Assembly (NCBI RefSeq): GCF_032399705.1
Contig: NZ_CP135922.1
Span: forward strand, 6,138,001 to 6,202,000
DNA: 64,000 bases
Direction of reading: 5' to 3'
Source: Paenibacillus sp. BIC5C1
GTDB lineage: Bacteria; Bacillota; Bacilli; Paenibacillales; Paenibacillaceae
The notes under the pieces were generated by a model. The model saw only the letters and a program-made list of their open reading frames with translations. It had not been told where the DNA came from and did not search any database. The position numbers were made by a program, and so were the translations under genes. Shown piece by piece: positions 8,720 through 17,963 of this stretch (position 1 is the stretch's first letter; each line of letters opens with the position of its first letter).

Positions 8720-8812
8720 CTATCGTTGAAGCACTCGGATGTCGAGGGTATACCTTGTATTGCTCTCTTCCAGAGTCCTTTGTAGACGTATAACTTCAAC
8801 TTCAATCCTCAT
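8720..8812 (-). other. Possible 30-codon ORF overlapping a 9-bp inverted repeat
   Basis: The ~330-bp gap 8596-8922 holds, besides the terminator at 8824-8869, a 30-codon minus-strand frame from ATG 8812 to TAG 8720 (LQRTLEESNTRYTLDIRVLQR-like, amphipathic and charged). No clear SD is seen. The exact 9-bp repeat ACTCGGATG (8733-8741)/CATCCGAGT (8810-8818) brackets it. It could be a gene remnant, a structured RNA leader of the SnoaL gene, or chance. Confidence 0.25.
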
Positions 8813-8823
8813 CCGAGTACAGC

Positions 8824-8869
8824 AAAAAAAAAACCTTCCATCCCCCTTAAGCGGGGAGGAAGGTTTTTA
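8824..8869. terminator. Terminator of the Rrf2 gene
   Basis: AACCTTCC-at-CCCC ... GGGG-a-GGAAGGTT hairpin. On the minus strand it ends in a run of nine T; the plus side ends in TTTTT, so it may work both ways. Confidence 0.8.
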
Positions 8870-8922
8870 AATTCGCGCTTCAACAGGCGCAGTTATAGGA
8901 TCAACTGGACCTCCGATTCAGG

Positions 8923-9330
8923 TTATACGGAATGTGCAGCTTTCATCTGGGCAGCCAGCTCAGACATTTTTTTATTGTGCAAATAACTCTCCATCTCTTC
9001 TTCCGCACGGACCATCACCTGCTGAATCAGGCAGCCTTCATTATGATCCTGCGAGCATTCGAACAAGGAAGCCTGCCCCTCAATGGCATGGATAATCTCC
9101 AAAAATGAAGGGTCCGGATTCTTCCGGCTAAGCCGATAACCACCATTGGCACCCGAAGTCGATTCGATCATGCCGGCTTTGACCAGCTTGGTCAATATTT
9201 TAGACAAATAGGTTGGAGATACTTTTTGCATCTCAGCTAATTGATGTACACTGACCAGTTGCTCCGGTTCGGTCGCAACCAGAAAAAGCATGGTGTGGAG
9301 GGCATAGTTTGTAGCTTTCGAATATTTCAT
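8923..9330 (-). CDS. Rrf2-family transcriptional regulator
   Basis: 135 residues. The Rrf2 winged helix is clear: MKYSKATNYALHTMLFLV at the start, then VSVHQLAEMQKVSPTYLSKILTKLVKAGMI (recognition helix) and the wing SGANGGYRLSR. The sensor segment keeps only two nearby cysteines (FEC and GCL, near residues 91 and 101), fewer than the three Fe-S ligands of IscR/NsrR. It may therefore sense thiol stress or have lost its cluster (inference). ATG 9330 follows AGGTG. Nothing directly downstream identifies its target; the SnoaL gene lies beyond its terminator. Confidence 0.85.
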   Translation of the reverse strand: MKYSKATNYALHTMLFLVATEPEQLVSVHQLAEMQKVSPTYLSKILTKLVKAGMIESTSGANGGYRLSRKNPDPSFLEIIHAIEGQASLFECSQDHNEGCLIQQVMVRAEEEMESYLHNKKMSELAAQMKAAHSV

Positions 9331-9439
9331 GAGGGCACCTCATTATATACGGATTTAATTTATCTATAATAGACTTGATTGAACGCTCTGTCAAACGTCG
9401 AAGATTCCCGCAGAATCAAACAAACGGACATCATTACAT

Positions 9440-10276
9440 TTAACTGTGGTAAAGCCCCCGATAATCCGTCGGAGTCATGCCTTCATGGGCTAAAAACTGG
9501 CGGTTAAAATAACTGGCATTGGGATACCCCGCCTCCTCTGCGATCTGTCCAATGTTGGCCGTCGGGCGTTCCAGAAGCCATTGCTTTGCCATCTGCAACC
9601 GTGAACGAGTTATAAATTCCATCGGGGTCATCTCCACAGCACTTTTAAACATTTTGCAAAAGTAATACGAACTTACACCCGCCATATCCGCCCAATCCTG
9701 CAACAAAAACGGTTGGCATGCCTCCTGCTGCATCTGTGGAAGCAGTCCAAGGATACGACTCTCAGCCTTGCTTGTGCGTGTGCTTTTCAATGGAACCGCA
9801 TGCTGCACGAACTCAGCTAGCACAGCGTAAGTCAGGGTAGATAGTTGGGCAGGACGCAGCATCCGGTTCTGCTCGGCTTCATTTAGTAGGGCCATATGCG
9901 CTTCTTCCCATGGCGCCTGCTGGCGCAGCGTCCACAACAGATTGCGGTGCAACCCCCGCTCAATCATATAATCATGCAGGCGTTCACCGTAAAAATGAAC
10001 CCATCGCACATCCCAGGGATCATCTTCACTGCTGTAGTAATGCTGCCGCTGCAGCGGGAAATACAGTACAGCCTGACCCGCACGTAGCTCATGCACTACT
10101 CCCTCCACTTCCACGTACCCCTTGCCCGCAGCAACGTAGTGAATATTGAAGTTGTTAAGTGCGCCAGCCTCACGTAATACGGTGTGCTCAGGATGGTCAA
10201 CATATAGTCCAACAGATTCTGGATAACAAAAATACGGAATATCCTGTAGCGTCAACAATACAGTCTGTCTCATCAT
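9440..10276 (-). CDS. AraC-family regulator with cupin sensor domain
   Basis: 278 residues. The N-terminal ~150 residues form an AraC-type cupin (NNFNIHYVAAGKGYVEVEG ... GQAVLYFPLQRQHYY). The C-terminal ~100 residues carry two HTH motifs: FLLQDWADMAGVSSYYFCKMFKSAV and NIGQIAEEAGYPNASYFNRQFLAHEGMTPTDYR. It is divergent from the Gfo/Idh/MocA-aldo/keto reductase operon (start 10395) and likely activates it in response to a sugar-like ligand (inference). Two ATGs (10276, 10273) are possible; the SD is weak for both. Confidence 0.85.
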   Translation of the reverse strand: MMRQTVLLTLQDIPYFCYPESVGLYVDHPEHTVLREAGALNNFNIHYVAAGKGYVEVEGVVHELRAGQAVLYFPLQRQHYYSSEDDPWDVRWVHFYGERLHDYMIERGLHRNLLWTLRQQAPWEEAHMALLNEAEQNRMLRPAQLSTLTYAVLAEFVQHAVPLKSTRTSKAESRILGLLPQMQQEACQPFLLQDWADMAGVSSYYFCKMFKSAVEMTPMEFITRSRLQMAKQWLLERPTANIGQIAEEAGYPNASYFNRQFLAHEGMTPTDYRGLYHS

Positions 10277-10394
10277 GGCCCATTCTCTTTTCTAAACAAT
10301 ATTGTGTTAACTCATTTCAATATATTATCATTTTAATTCATTCATCTATTACTTATAATCACAATATACATTCATTCATAGGAGGAAACAACAA

Positions 10395-11399
10395 ATGAAT
10401 TCAGATCGAAAACTGCGCTGGGGAATTCTTAGTAGCGCTAGCATTGCCGTAGGATCCGTTATTCCAGGTTTGCAGCAATCCGAGTTGAATGAAGTGACTG
10501 CCATTGCTAGTCGAGATGAAGAAAAAGCAAAACAAACTGCTGACAAACTCGGCATTGCTCAAGCTTATGGCAGCTATGAAGCTTTGCTTGCTGACGATTC
10601 CATTGATGCGGTCTACATTCCGCTTCCGAACCATCTGCACCGGGAGTGGACACTCCGCGCCGCAGAAGCTGGTAAACATATTTTGTGTGAGAAACCGTTG
10701 GCACTGACGGAGCAGGAAGCTCAGGAAATGGTGCAAGCCTGCGAAGACGCTGGTGTGCATCTCGCTGAAGCTCTCATGTACCGACACCATCCACGATATG
10801 ATCAGATTAAGGATATTATCGCCAGCGGAGAAATTGGTGAGATCCGCGGCATTCATAGTACATTTTCGTTCAACAGTTCAGGCTCAACAGGTAATGTTCG
10901 CTTTCGGCGTGATTGGGGCGGTGGTGCGCTGTATGATATCGGCTGTTATTCCATCAGTGCTGCACGCTTGCTGCTTGGCCAAGAGCCTTCGGCGGCAACC
11001 GTCATTGGCATGTTCTCCCCTGAGCATGGTCATGTGGATATGATGGCTTCCGGCTTGCTTGAGTTCGACAATCATATTGGCGTCACCTTTGACAGCAGCA
11101 TGTGGGCAGCCTTCCGCAACACACTGGAGGTACTTGGATCGGATGGCATCATTGAGGTTCCTTCTGCCTTTATCAGCAATCGGGATCGCAGCTCCAACTT
11201 CTTCGTAACTGTTGACGGTGAGCGTAAGGAGATTGAAGTCCCACAGGTGAATCACTACTCCCTCCAGGGCGACGATATGGCACGGGCTGTGCTTCAAGGT
11301 AAGGCTCTGCGTTTCGATCCATCCGATGCTATAGCCAATATGAAAGTACTCGAAGCTTGTCTTCGTTCAGCAGAAGAACGTACACGTATTACACTATAA
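10395..11399 (+). CDS. Gfo/Idh/MocA-family oxidoreductase
   Basis: 334 residues. The N-terminal Rossmann fold (RWGILSSASIAVGSVIPGL) binds NAD(P); the classic EKPLALT motif (about residue 98) carries the catalytic Lys, and a C-terminal alpha/beta domain includes GGGALYDIGCYSI. Such enzymes oxidise or reduce sugars, inositols or sugar derivatives in the cytosol. AGGAGG lies ten bases upstream of ATG 10395. It is 21 bp ahead of an aldo/keto reductase in the same operon, and an AraC regulator reads the other way. The pair suggests a two-step redox conversion of a sugar or polyol; the substrate is not visible. Confidence 0.85.
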   Translation: MNSDRKLRWGILSSASIAVGSVIPGLQQSELNEVTAIASRDEEKAKQTADKLGIAQAYGSYEALLADDSIDAVYIPLPNHLHREWTLRAAEAGKHILCEKPLALTEQEAQEMVQACEDAGVHLAEALMYRHHPRYDQIKDIIASGEIGEIRGIHSTFSFNSSGSTGNVRFRRDWGGGALYDIGCYSISAARLLLGQEPSAATVIGMFSPEHGHVDMMASGLLEFDNHIGVTFDSSMWAAFRNTLEVLGSDGIIEVPSAFISNRDRSSNFFVTVDGERKEIEVPQVNHYSLQGDDMARAVLQGKALRFDPSDAIANMKVLEACLRSAEERTRITL

Positions 11400-11420
11400 G
11401 AAGAGAGGATGAACTGAATT

Positions 11421-12368
11421 ATGGAATACATTGAAATTGCTGGTGCAGGAAAACCTATCTCCCGATTGATTAAAGGAACTGATTATTTTTACCATGATTC
11501 CTATGAGAAAGCAGCTACGAACATGGATGCATTCCTGGCGATTGGCGGTAATACCGTTGACTCCGCACATATTTATTGTGGCGGGCAGAGTGAAGAAGTG
11601 CTCGGACGTTATATGCAGGAACGTGGTAACCGTAACGAGATTGTTATTTTGACCAAGGGTGCGCATCATGACCAGAACGGCCCACGTGTTAATGCTAATG
11701 CTATCCGTAGTGACCTTCTTACCAGTCTGGAGCGGCTGCAAACGGAACATGTGGAGCTCTATGCTCTGCATCGGGATGATCCAAACATCCCTGTTGGCGC
11801 GATTCTCGAAGCGTTGAATGAACATATTGAATCCGGCAAAATCGGCGCGATCGGCGCCTCCAACTGGACTTGGCAGCGGCTAGAAGAAGCTAATGCATAT
11901 GCAGCTGCCAATGGTCTGAAAGGTTTCACTTTCAGCAGTCCGAATCTCAGTCTTGCCAAAGCGAACGAACCGTTCTGGGCAGGCTGTGTATCGGCAGACG
12001 AAGAAACACTGGCATGGCATGAACGCACTAAGCTTCCATTGCTCTCCTGGTCATCCCAAGCCCGTGGATTCTTTACTGGACGTTTCACACCTGAAGTTCG
12101 GGACAATGAAGATCTGGTTCGTGTGTTTTACAGTGACGGCAACTGGGAACGGTTGCACCGTGCTGAACAGCTGGCCGAGTCGAAAAAGACTTCCCCCATC
12201 CAGATTGCTCTCGCTTATGTATTGAATCAGCCGTTTCCAACCTGTGCGTTGATAGGTGCCCAGAATCAGGCAGAATTGCTCTCCTGTGACGAAGGATCAC
12301 GTATCACCCTATCTCCTGAAGAAGTCGCATGGCTGGATCTCGGCAGTGATGTGAAGCCTAGCATCTAA
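11421..12368 (+). CDS. Aldo/keto reductase
   Basis: 315 residues, a TIM-barrel aldo/keto reductase. The catalytic tetrad is visible: Asp (GGNTVDSAHIY), Tyr in the same motif, Lys (VILTKGAHH) and His (ELYALHRDD). NAD(P)H-binding segments appear late in the chain (SWSSQARGFFTG and CALIGAQNQAEL). It lies 21 bp after the Gfo/Idh/MocA gene with its own SD (AGAGGATG) and ends before a terminator, so the two form an operon. A role in interconverting a keto-sugar or aldehyde is inferred from the pairing only. Confidence 0.85.
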   Translation: MEYIEIAGAGKPISRLIKGTDYFYHDSYEKAATNMDAFLAIGGNTVDSAHIYCGGQSEEVLGRYMQERGNRNEIVILTKGAHHDQNGPRVNANAIRSDLLTSLERLQTEHVELYALHRDDPNIPVGAILEALNEHIESGKIGAIGASNWTWQRLEEANAYAAANGLKGFTFSSPNLSLAKANEPFWAGCVSADEETLAWHERTKLPLLSWSSQARGFFTGRFTPEVRDNEDLVRVFYSDGNWERLHRAEQLAESKKTSPIQIALAYVLNQPFPTCALIGAQNQAELLSCDEGSRITLSPEEVAWLDLGSDVKPSI

Positions 12369-12404
12369 TACGGACATATACGTTTTGAATCAAGCTTAAA
12401 GATT

Positions 12405-12450
12405 AAGGGACTGACTCTTCCGCGATGTAGCGGAGTGGTCAGTCCTTTTT
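12405..12450 (+). terminator. Terminator of the oxidoreductase operon
   Basis: AAGGGACTGAC...CCGC/GCGG...GTCAGTCCTTTTT hairpin. The rest of the gap up to 12687 shows no gene, only the minus-strand terminator at 12588-12637. Confidence 0.85.
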
Positions 12451-12587
12451 GGAATGCCAGTTAACCGTTCAAACATAATAACATGCTGCAAAACAACAAA
12501 TCGTCGCTCGTTGTGCCCCGCATATCGCCAAACACCGGGTTCCGCTGTCCTCTGTTACGTATAGCTGATTGTCATGAAAAAAGTAAT

Positions 12588-12637
12588 AAAAAGAGACTAC
12601 CCGCCAGAAATATTTATCTGGAGGTAAGCCCCTTTTT
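12588..12637 (-). terminator. Terminator of the minus-strand Gfo/epimerase operon
   Basis: On the minus strand AGGGGCTTACCTCCAGA pairs with TCTGGCGGGTAGTCTCT (several G-U pairs) and is followed by TTTTTATTA. Confidence 0.65.
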
Positions 12638-12687
12638 AATATGAGATAGTCACACTAATTAAATTAATGATAATGATATCGTTACGA

Positions 12688-13707
12688 TTACAGCTTCACG
12701 ATCTGACCCGTTTTCTCAGATTCGAACGCTGCCAGAATCACTTGCAGGGAACGCAGACCTTCTTCGCCGGAAATGCTTGGAGGTGTTTGCGTTACAATTG
12801 ATTCTACAAAAGCATCAATAACGCCGCTTGGTACTTGTTTCTCGTTGGTAGCCATTGCGCCAACTTTGTATGTCTCAACCGTACCGTTAGTCAGCTCAAC
12901 GATAACCTCGTCGCCTTCTACCGTTCCGATCTTCATCACACCGTTTTCACACCACAGAACCGTACTGTTATCGCCTGCTCTGTATTGTGTCCAGCTCGCT
13001 ACCAGTGTACCAATTGCACCGCTCTTCATGCGAAGCAGGCAAGTTGCGTTATCGTCCACTTTGGTGTTTTCCTTGTGCAGTGTGCTGATGAAACCAGCCA
13101 CTTCAGACACTTCATCATCCAGCAAATAACGGATAAAGTCCGACTTGTGCACACCAAGGTCACCCATGGCTCCCATAATTGCTTCTTCTTTGCGGAAGAA
13201 CCAGCTTTCTGCACCGTCTACGCTCCAGCCTTCCGGACCCGGATGACCAAAGGAAGTACGGAAATTCAGGACTTTACCCAGTTTGCCGGAATCCAAAATT
13301 TCTTTGGCTTTCACGTGTGGAGGCATCAAGCGCTGGTTGTGTCCAACCATCAGATACACACCGTTTTTCTTGGCAGCTTCAATCATTTGCTCGCCTTCTT
13401 CGGTTGTAACCGCCATCGGTTTTTCCACTAGTACATGTTTGCCGGCATTCGCAGCAGCAATGGCCATCGATGCATGCAGGTAGTTCGGCGTACAAACGCT
13501 GACTGCATCCACTTCTTCGCTTGCAAGCAATTCTTCGTAGCTGGAGTAAGCTTTACCGCCGTAAGTTTCGGCCATCTTCTCCGCACGCTCCACGATCGGA
13601 TCGGCAAAAGCGACAAGTTCTACGTTCTCATTGGCAGCGTATTCTGGAATATGTCTGCGCTCGGCAATGGCTCCACAGCCGAATACAGCAACTTTAATTT
13701 TACTCAT
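12688..13707 (-). CDS. Gfo/Idh/MocA-family oxidoreductase
   Basis: The start is ATG 13707, ten bases after GGAG; a TTG six bases further upstream is less likely. 339 residues with Rossmann motif KVAVFGCGAIAERRHIPEY and catalytic VEKPMAV (about residue 94), then the C-terminal sheet domain including GAMGDLGVHKSDFIRYLL. It is related to, but clearly different from, the enzyme at 10395. It is the second gene of an operon after a sugar isomerase/epimerase-like protein (27-bp gap). That pairing is common in inositol- and keto-sugar catabolism, so an NAD-dependent sugar or cyclitol dehydrogenase is likely. It is probably under the divergent AraC regulator at 14656. Confidence 0.85.
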   Translation of the reverse strand: MSKIKVAVFGCGAIAERRHIPEYAANENVELVAFADPIVERAEKMAETYGGKAYSSYEELLASEEVDAVSVCTPNYLHASMAIAAANAGKHVLVEKPMAVTTEEGEQMIEAAKKNGVYLMVGHNQRLMPPHVKAKEILDSGKLGKVLNFRTSFGHPGPEGWSVDGAESWFFRKEEAIMGAMGDLGVHKSDFIRYLLDDEVSEVAGFISTLHKENTKVDDNATCLLRMKSGAIGTLVASWTQYRAGDNSTVLWCENGVMKIGTVEGDEVIVELTNGTVETYKVGAMATNEKQVPSGVIDAFVESIVTQTPPSISGEEGLRSLQVILAAFESEKTGQIVKL

Positions 13708-13734
13708 GTACAAATGTCTCCTTTGACAAATAAA

Positions 13735-14511
13735 TTAGAATTGGTTCAAGTAATTCTGCTTCAGCCAGTTATGGCTGTTGGCTACGCTTTCAAGCGGTGG
13801 ATTCTGGCAAACGTCCTGTTCCACGATCAGCCATTCTACACCTGCACTTGTAGCCGCTTCAATAACAGCTGGCAGATCAACGGAACCTTGTCCCAGTTCC
13901 AGTGTCTTCATCTGGCCCTGTTCGTCTTTGCTGAAGTCTTTCAAATGAAGCAACGGCAGACGACCTGCGTATTTGTTGATGTACTCAATCGGATTTTGTC
14001 CGGCAAATTGTACCCAACATACGTCCATTTCCACTTGAACCGCTTCAGGCGTCGTTTGAACAAACATTGCATCAAAGGCATTTTCGTCGCCAACCTGACC
14101 GTGGAATTCGAAATCATGGTTATGATAACCGAAGATCAGACCCTGTTTAGTCGCTTCTGCACCATATTGTTGCAATTCGTTGAACAGTTTGGTCCAGCCT
14201 TCTGCATTCTCTGGACGATCTTCAGGCATCAGGTAAGGGCAGATCATATATTGAGCCCCAATAGTTTTGAGGTAGTCGATTTGTTGTTGCAGATTTTCAC
14301 GCATAGCATGCAATGAAACGTGGCTGCTGAAACCTTTCAGTCCAAGCTCATCCAATAGCGCTTTCATTTCTTCGGCAGGAATGTCACCATATCCGGCGAA
14401 TTCGACACCTTCATAACCAAGCTCTGCTACCTTGCGCAAAGTTCCACGGAAATCTGCTGCAGTTTCATCACGGAGTGTAAACAATTGCAAACCAATATTA
14501 AGTTTTTTCAT
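13735..14511 (-). CDS. Sugar phosphate isomerase/epimerase-like TIM barrel protein
   Basis: 258 residues of the xylose-isomerase-like AP endonuclease 2 superfamily (IolE/IolI/YcjR type). Marks are NIGLQLFTLRDE at the start, GYEGVEFAGYGDIP, FGYHNHDFEF (metal-binding His/Glu region), VQVEMDVCWVQFAG with a metal-ligand Asp, and LLHLKDF. These enzymes isomerise, epimerise or dehydrate keto-sugars or inosose with a divalent metal. It is first in the operon with the Gfo/Idh/MocA gene and divergent from an AraC activator, consistent with a sugar-responsive catabolic unit. Confidence 0.85.
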   Translation of the reverse strand: MKKLNIGLQLFTLRDETAADFRGTLRKVAELGYEGVEFAGYGDIPAEEMKALLDELGLKGFSSHVSLHAMRENLQQQIDYLKTIGAQYMICPYLMPEDRPENAEGWTKLFNELQQYGAEATKQGLIFGYHNHDFEFHGQVGDENAFDAMFVQTTPEAVQVEMDVCWVQFAGQNPIEYINKYAGRLPLLHLKDFSKDEQGQMKTLELGQGSVDLPAVIEAATSAGVEWLIVEQDVCQNPPLESVANSHNWLKQNYLNQF

Positions 14512-14655
14512 AATAGATGCACCTCTGCTCTCAAATTTGCTTTCATTGCTCTATCTGGTATCATCCTAACGCAAAACAGGCTAGAATGAACATATACAAT
14601 ATCGTCAGAACATGAACTATCTGATCAAATTTTTAAATTTGGAGGATTACATCTT

Positions 14656-15474
14656 TTGGAAACCTCAGTACTGATCTGTGACTATTCCTATCACTATAAG
14701 GCGTTTAACCATAATATGAAGGGCGAATTGCAGACTTATCTGTTCCGTCTGCAAACCGAAGGCTCTTGCAAGGTATATGTGCAGGATGAAGAATTTAAGA
14801 TGATTGGCGGCGATTTACTACTGCTTAAACCCGGAGACGACTATCACCTCGTGGTAGAAGAACCTCATAAGGAAGGCAGGTTATCCAGCGGAGACTATTA
14901 TTTGTTCTGTGAAGGGGAATGGATTGATAGCTGGTGGAAGCGTCACCATCGATCTACTGTGAGCCACATTGGGCTGGATGATAAATTGGTCAGCCTCTGG
15001 CGCAATATGCTCCTGGAGAAACGCCGTGGTCCGCTGGAGGAAAATATAGAACTGAGTGATGCACTGCTGCGCGGTTTGTGTCTGTATATCGATCGAGCCA
15101 TCAAGGAGAATATCCAGACGGATCGTTCCGTTTCCTCGACACTGAAGCTAAAACGATTCATTGAAGAGCATGCCACCGTCACATTCAAACTCGAAGAAGC
15201 CGCCCGCTACGCAGGACTAAGCCTGTCTCGTGCAGTGCGATTGTTCAAGGAGCACTATGGCCAAACGATGATCCAGTATGCGATTGAGATTCGGCTGAAC
15301 GCTGCCTTGGAGCGTATGAAGTACAGTGATATGACCTTGGAGCATATTGCCGAAACATGCGGCTTTGCAAGCTATTCCTATTTTCACAGGGTGTTCCGAT
15401 CCCATTTTGGAATGTCCCCGGCCGAATATCTCAAATCCCAGGCTCATCAATCCATCGATTTGGAGCATTTATAA
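14656..15474 (+). CDS. AraC-family transcriptional regulator
   Basis: 272 residues from a TTG start nine bases after GGAGGA. The N-terminal ~140 residues are an AraC-type cupin (LLLLKPGDDYHLVVEEP). The C-terminal DNA-binding domain has two HTH motifs: FKLEEAARYAGLSLSRAVRLFKEHYG and TLEHIAETCGFASYSYFHRVFRSHFGMSPAEYLK. It diverges from the epimerase/Gfo operon across a 144-bp intergenic region, which fits an operon activator. The effector is unknown but probably a sugar. Confidence 0.85.
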   Translation: METSVLICDYSYHYKAFNHNMKGELQTYLFRLQTEGSCKVYVQDEEFKMIGGDLLLLKPGDDYHLVVEEPHKEGRLSSGDYYLFCEGEWIDSWWKRHHRSTVSHIGLDDKLVSLWRNMLLEKRRGPLEENIELSDALLRGLCLYIDRAIKENIQTDRSVSSTLKLKRFIEEHATVTFKLEEAARYAGLSLSRAVRLFKEHYGQTMIQYAIEIRLNAALERMKYSDMTLEHIAETCGFASYSYFHRVFRSHFGMSPAEYLKSQAHQSIDLEHL

Positions 15475-15513
15475 ATATAGTTGTGGCTCGATCCTCTTCT
15501 TTCTTCATGATGA

Positions 15514-15546
15514 GAGCAGCTGATTTTCAATCGGCTGCTTTCTTTC
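15514..15546 (+). terminator. Terminator of the AraC gene
   Basis: AGCAGCtGATT-ttc-AATCgGCTGCT hairpin followed by TTCTTTC, about 40 bp after the stop. Confidence 0.6.
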
Positions 15547-15673
15547 AAAAAAACCTCTTGTAGTTCCCATGACTTCACGAAAACAAACCTGTATAGTTAA
15601 AATATAGTATTCTTACAGATTCATACATAGGTTAGTCTTATACTCTACCACTCTACTATTTGGAGAGATTTCA

Positions 15674-16378
15674 ATGGAAACCAAACGTAAAATCCTAATT
15701 ATTGAAGACGAACATGATATTTCGCGCATTTTGCGAGATTATTTAACCAAAAATCAGTATGAAGCGGCAGTGGCCAGCAATGGACAAGACGGGTTGCAGA
15801 TGATGGACATGTTGCAGCCGGATTATATTATTCTGGATATCATGCTTCCAGATATCGACGGGATCGATGTATGTCGGGAAATTCGGCGGAGAAACAACAT
15901 TCCCATTCTCATATTGAGTGCACGAGGCAGCGATACAGACAAGGTTCTTGGCCTTGGGTTTGGGGCGGATGACTATATGACCAAACCCTTCTCCCTGAGT
16001 GAATTACTCGCACGAATTAATGCCCACTTTAGACGATATGACAGTTTAGCTTTAGCGAGCGAGCAGGACAGAACAGATCTGCTACGTCTGGCTAACCTGG
16101 AAATTGACAAGAAAGCCTATAAAGTTACCCTAGAAGGTAACGAGGTTTCTCTTTCCGCCAGGGAATTCGAGCTGCTGCACTATCTGGCGAGCAATAAAAA
16201 CCAGGTCTTCTCCAAGTCTCAATTGCTGGATGCAATCTGGGGATATGCTGCATATGGGGATGAAAATACGGTTACCGTGTATATTCGCAGACTGAGAGAA
16301 AAAATTGAGGCGGACCCTTCCCATCCTGTTGTTCTGAAGACCGTCTGGGGCGTCGGATACAAATTCAATCATGAATAG
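15674..16378 (+). CDS. OmpR-family response regulator
   Basis: 234 residues. The receiver domain (about 5-118) has the acidic pair in IIEDEHD, the phospho-acceptor Asp55 in IILDIMLPD and Lys104 in MTKPF. The C-terminal winged helix (about 135-232) is of the OmpR/PhoB type (LSAREFELLHYLASNKNQVFSKSQLL ... VTVYIRRLREKIE). It is the first gene of a four-gene cassette with a sensor kinase, an ABC ATPase and an FtsX-type permease, and likely activates the ABC genes on peptide-antibiotic or envelope stress (inference from cassette type). SD GGAGAG precedes ATG 15674. Confidence 0.9.
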   Translation: METKRKILIIEDEHDISRILRDYLTKNQYEAAVASNGQDGLQMMDMLQPDYIILDIMLPDIDGIDVCREIRRRNNIPILILSARGSDTDKVLGLGFGADDYMTKPFSLSELLARINAHFRRYDSLALASEQDRTDLLRLANLEIDKKAYKVTLEGNEVSLSAREFELLHYLASNKNQVFSKSQLLDAIWGYAAYGDENTVTVYIRRLREKIEADPSHPVVLKTVWGVGYKFNHE

Positions 16379-16399
16379 GCAAAGTTTGGAGGAGGCCAC

Positions 16400-17842
16400 A
16401 TGTCACTGAACACATGGTCCGCACGATGGCTCAAAACAACATTCATCCTCCTGTTGATTCTGGTCGGAAGCAGTCTGGTTTTATTTCTTAATCTGCTAGA
16501 AAACCGAAATTCGACTGAGTCTACAGTGTCGATCCAGCAAGTTCGTCTCCGGGTTAACCCCATCCTGCTCAACTTGGAGCAGAACATTGATCTCCTGCAG
16601 GAAACAAGAGTACGAGAACATCTTCTTTCCATCGTCAAGGAAAATGGGGTTGAGCTTTCCTATGTTGGATTGGATGGGACTATATTGCTATCCTCTTCTC
16701 CCACCTCCGAAGGAAAACAAGCCAATCTGCGATCAGCCCTGCATTATGATCTGAATCATACCGTACAGGCCACGAATGGAAACGATTCGCTTAACATCGC
16801 TTTCCCTATTATGGCTGGTCCCGAAGGAAGCCAGATTGGCAATGCCCTCTTCACGATTCCTAAGGCAATAGTTATGGTGAATGAAACGGTGATATTCCCT
16901 TTCTTTATTTTGGGTACACTTTTGATTACTTCCCTGATTCTTGGCATTTATCTGGTGTTGATGAAGAGAAAATTTAAGACACATCTGCTCTCCCCCATTC
17001 ATCAGTTGAAGCAACATGCCGAATCCATTCTCAAAGGGAAATATAGTGAACCGATACAGTATAACCGCATGGATGAGATGAACGAACTATACGCCATGTT
17101 TGATCTGATGCGTACAGAAATTATGCATTTAAGCGAACTTCGTATCCGGCAGGAAACTGCGCAAAAAGAACTCATTACAAATATTTCTCACGATATCAAA
17201 ACACCGATTACAACAGTAAAAGCCTACATAGAAGCTATTCTGGAAGGAATATGCTCCGATAAAGAAACTCTGATGGAGTATATGAAAGTCATGCAGACCA
17301 ATACGGACAAAACAGCCCGTCTTGTCGAGGATCTGCTTGTTCATGCATTGCAGGAGCTGGGGCAGATTTCTGTGGAGCCTTATGAAGTATATAGCAGCCC
17401 CGCCTTTGAGCGTATGTTACAACCGATTGGACATGTTGTTCTAACCAGTGGAATGATCTATGAAGCACCCAAAAACATTCCTAATGTATTAATCCAAATG
17501 GACACTGTTCGAATTGAACAAGTCATTTCCAATCTAGTCTCGAACGCTCTTAAACATACTTCTCCGGGAGACGCCATTCGTATAAATGTAGAGCTGGAAG
17601 CCGACCAACTCAACGTTACAATCGCTGATTCAGGTCAGGGAATACGTGCACAGGACATGCCTTTTGTTTTTGAACGTTATTTTAAAGGCCAGACTTCCTG
17701 GTCAAACCGAAACGCTCACGAAGGGACAGGCCTAGGTTTGTCTATCTGCAAAAGCATTATTGAGGCGCACGGAGGACATATCTCCTTTTCAAGCAAAGAA
17801 GGACAGGGTACAACCTTTCAGTTTAATCTCCCAATCTGCTAA
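16400..17842 (+). CDS. Membrane sensor histidine kinase
   Basis: 480 residues. TM1 is at about 12-32, an extracellular sensor of about 130 residues follows, and TM2 is at about 165-188. Then come a HAMP-like linker, a HisKA domain with His264 (ELITNISHDIKTPI), and a HATPase_c domain (N box VISNLVSNALKH, G1 ADSGQGI, F box FVFERYFK, G2 GTGLGLSICK). The sizeable external domain separates it from the short intramembrane-sensing BceS class. It starts 21 bp after the response regulator (SD GGAGGAG) and forms a two-component pair with it. Confidence 0.9.
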   Translation: MSLNTWSARWLKTTFILLLILVGSSLVLFLNLLENRNSTESTVSIQQVRLRVNPILLNLEQNIDLLQETRVREHLLSIVKENGVELSYVGLDGTILLSSSPTSEGKQANLRSALHYDLNHTVQATNGNDSLNIAFPIMAGPEGSQIGNALFTIPKAIVMVNETVIFPFFILGTLLITSLILGIYLVLMKRKFKTHLLSPIHQLKQHAESILKGKYSEPIQYNRMDEMNELYAMFDLMRTEIMHLSELRIRQETAQKELITNISHDIKTPITTVKAYIEAILEGICSDKETLMEYMKVMQTNTDKTARLVEDLLVHALQELGQISVEPYEVYSSPAFERMLQPIGHVVLTSGMIYEAPKNIPNVLIQMDTVRIEQVISNLVSNALKHTSPGDAIRINVELEADQLNVTIADSGQGIRAQDMPFVFERYFKGQTSWSNRNAHEGTGLGLSICKSIIEAHGGHISFSSKEGQGTTFQFNLPIC

Positions 17843-17963
17843 GTGAATAAGAGACCCTGTCTGGTCATATGGTGCCTGTAATACTTTATTCATAATTTGA
17901 TAAGGCTTCATCAATATCCCTCCTTTAGAATGAACCCTATATTACAATCGGGAGTGATCATAC

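Noticed and set aside
13435..14316. 293-codon plus-strand frame opposite the Gfo/epimerase genes
   Set aside because: Antisense shadow of two recognised enzymes; no SD or family marks.
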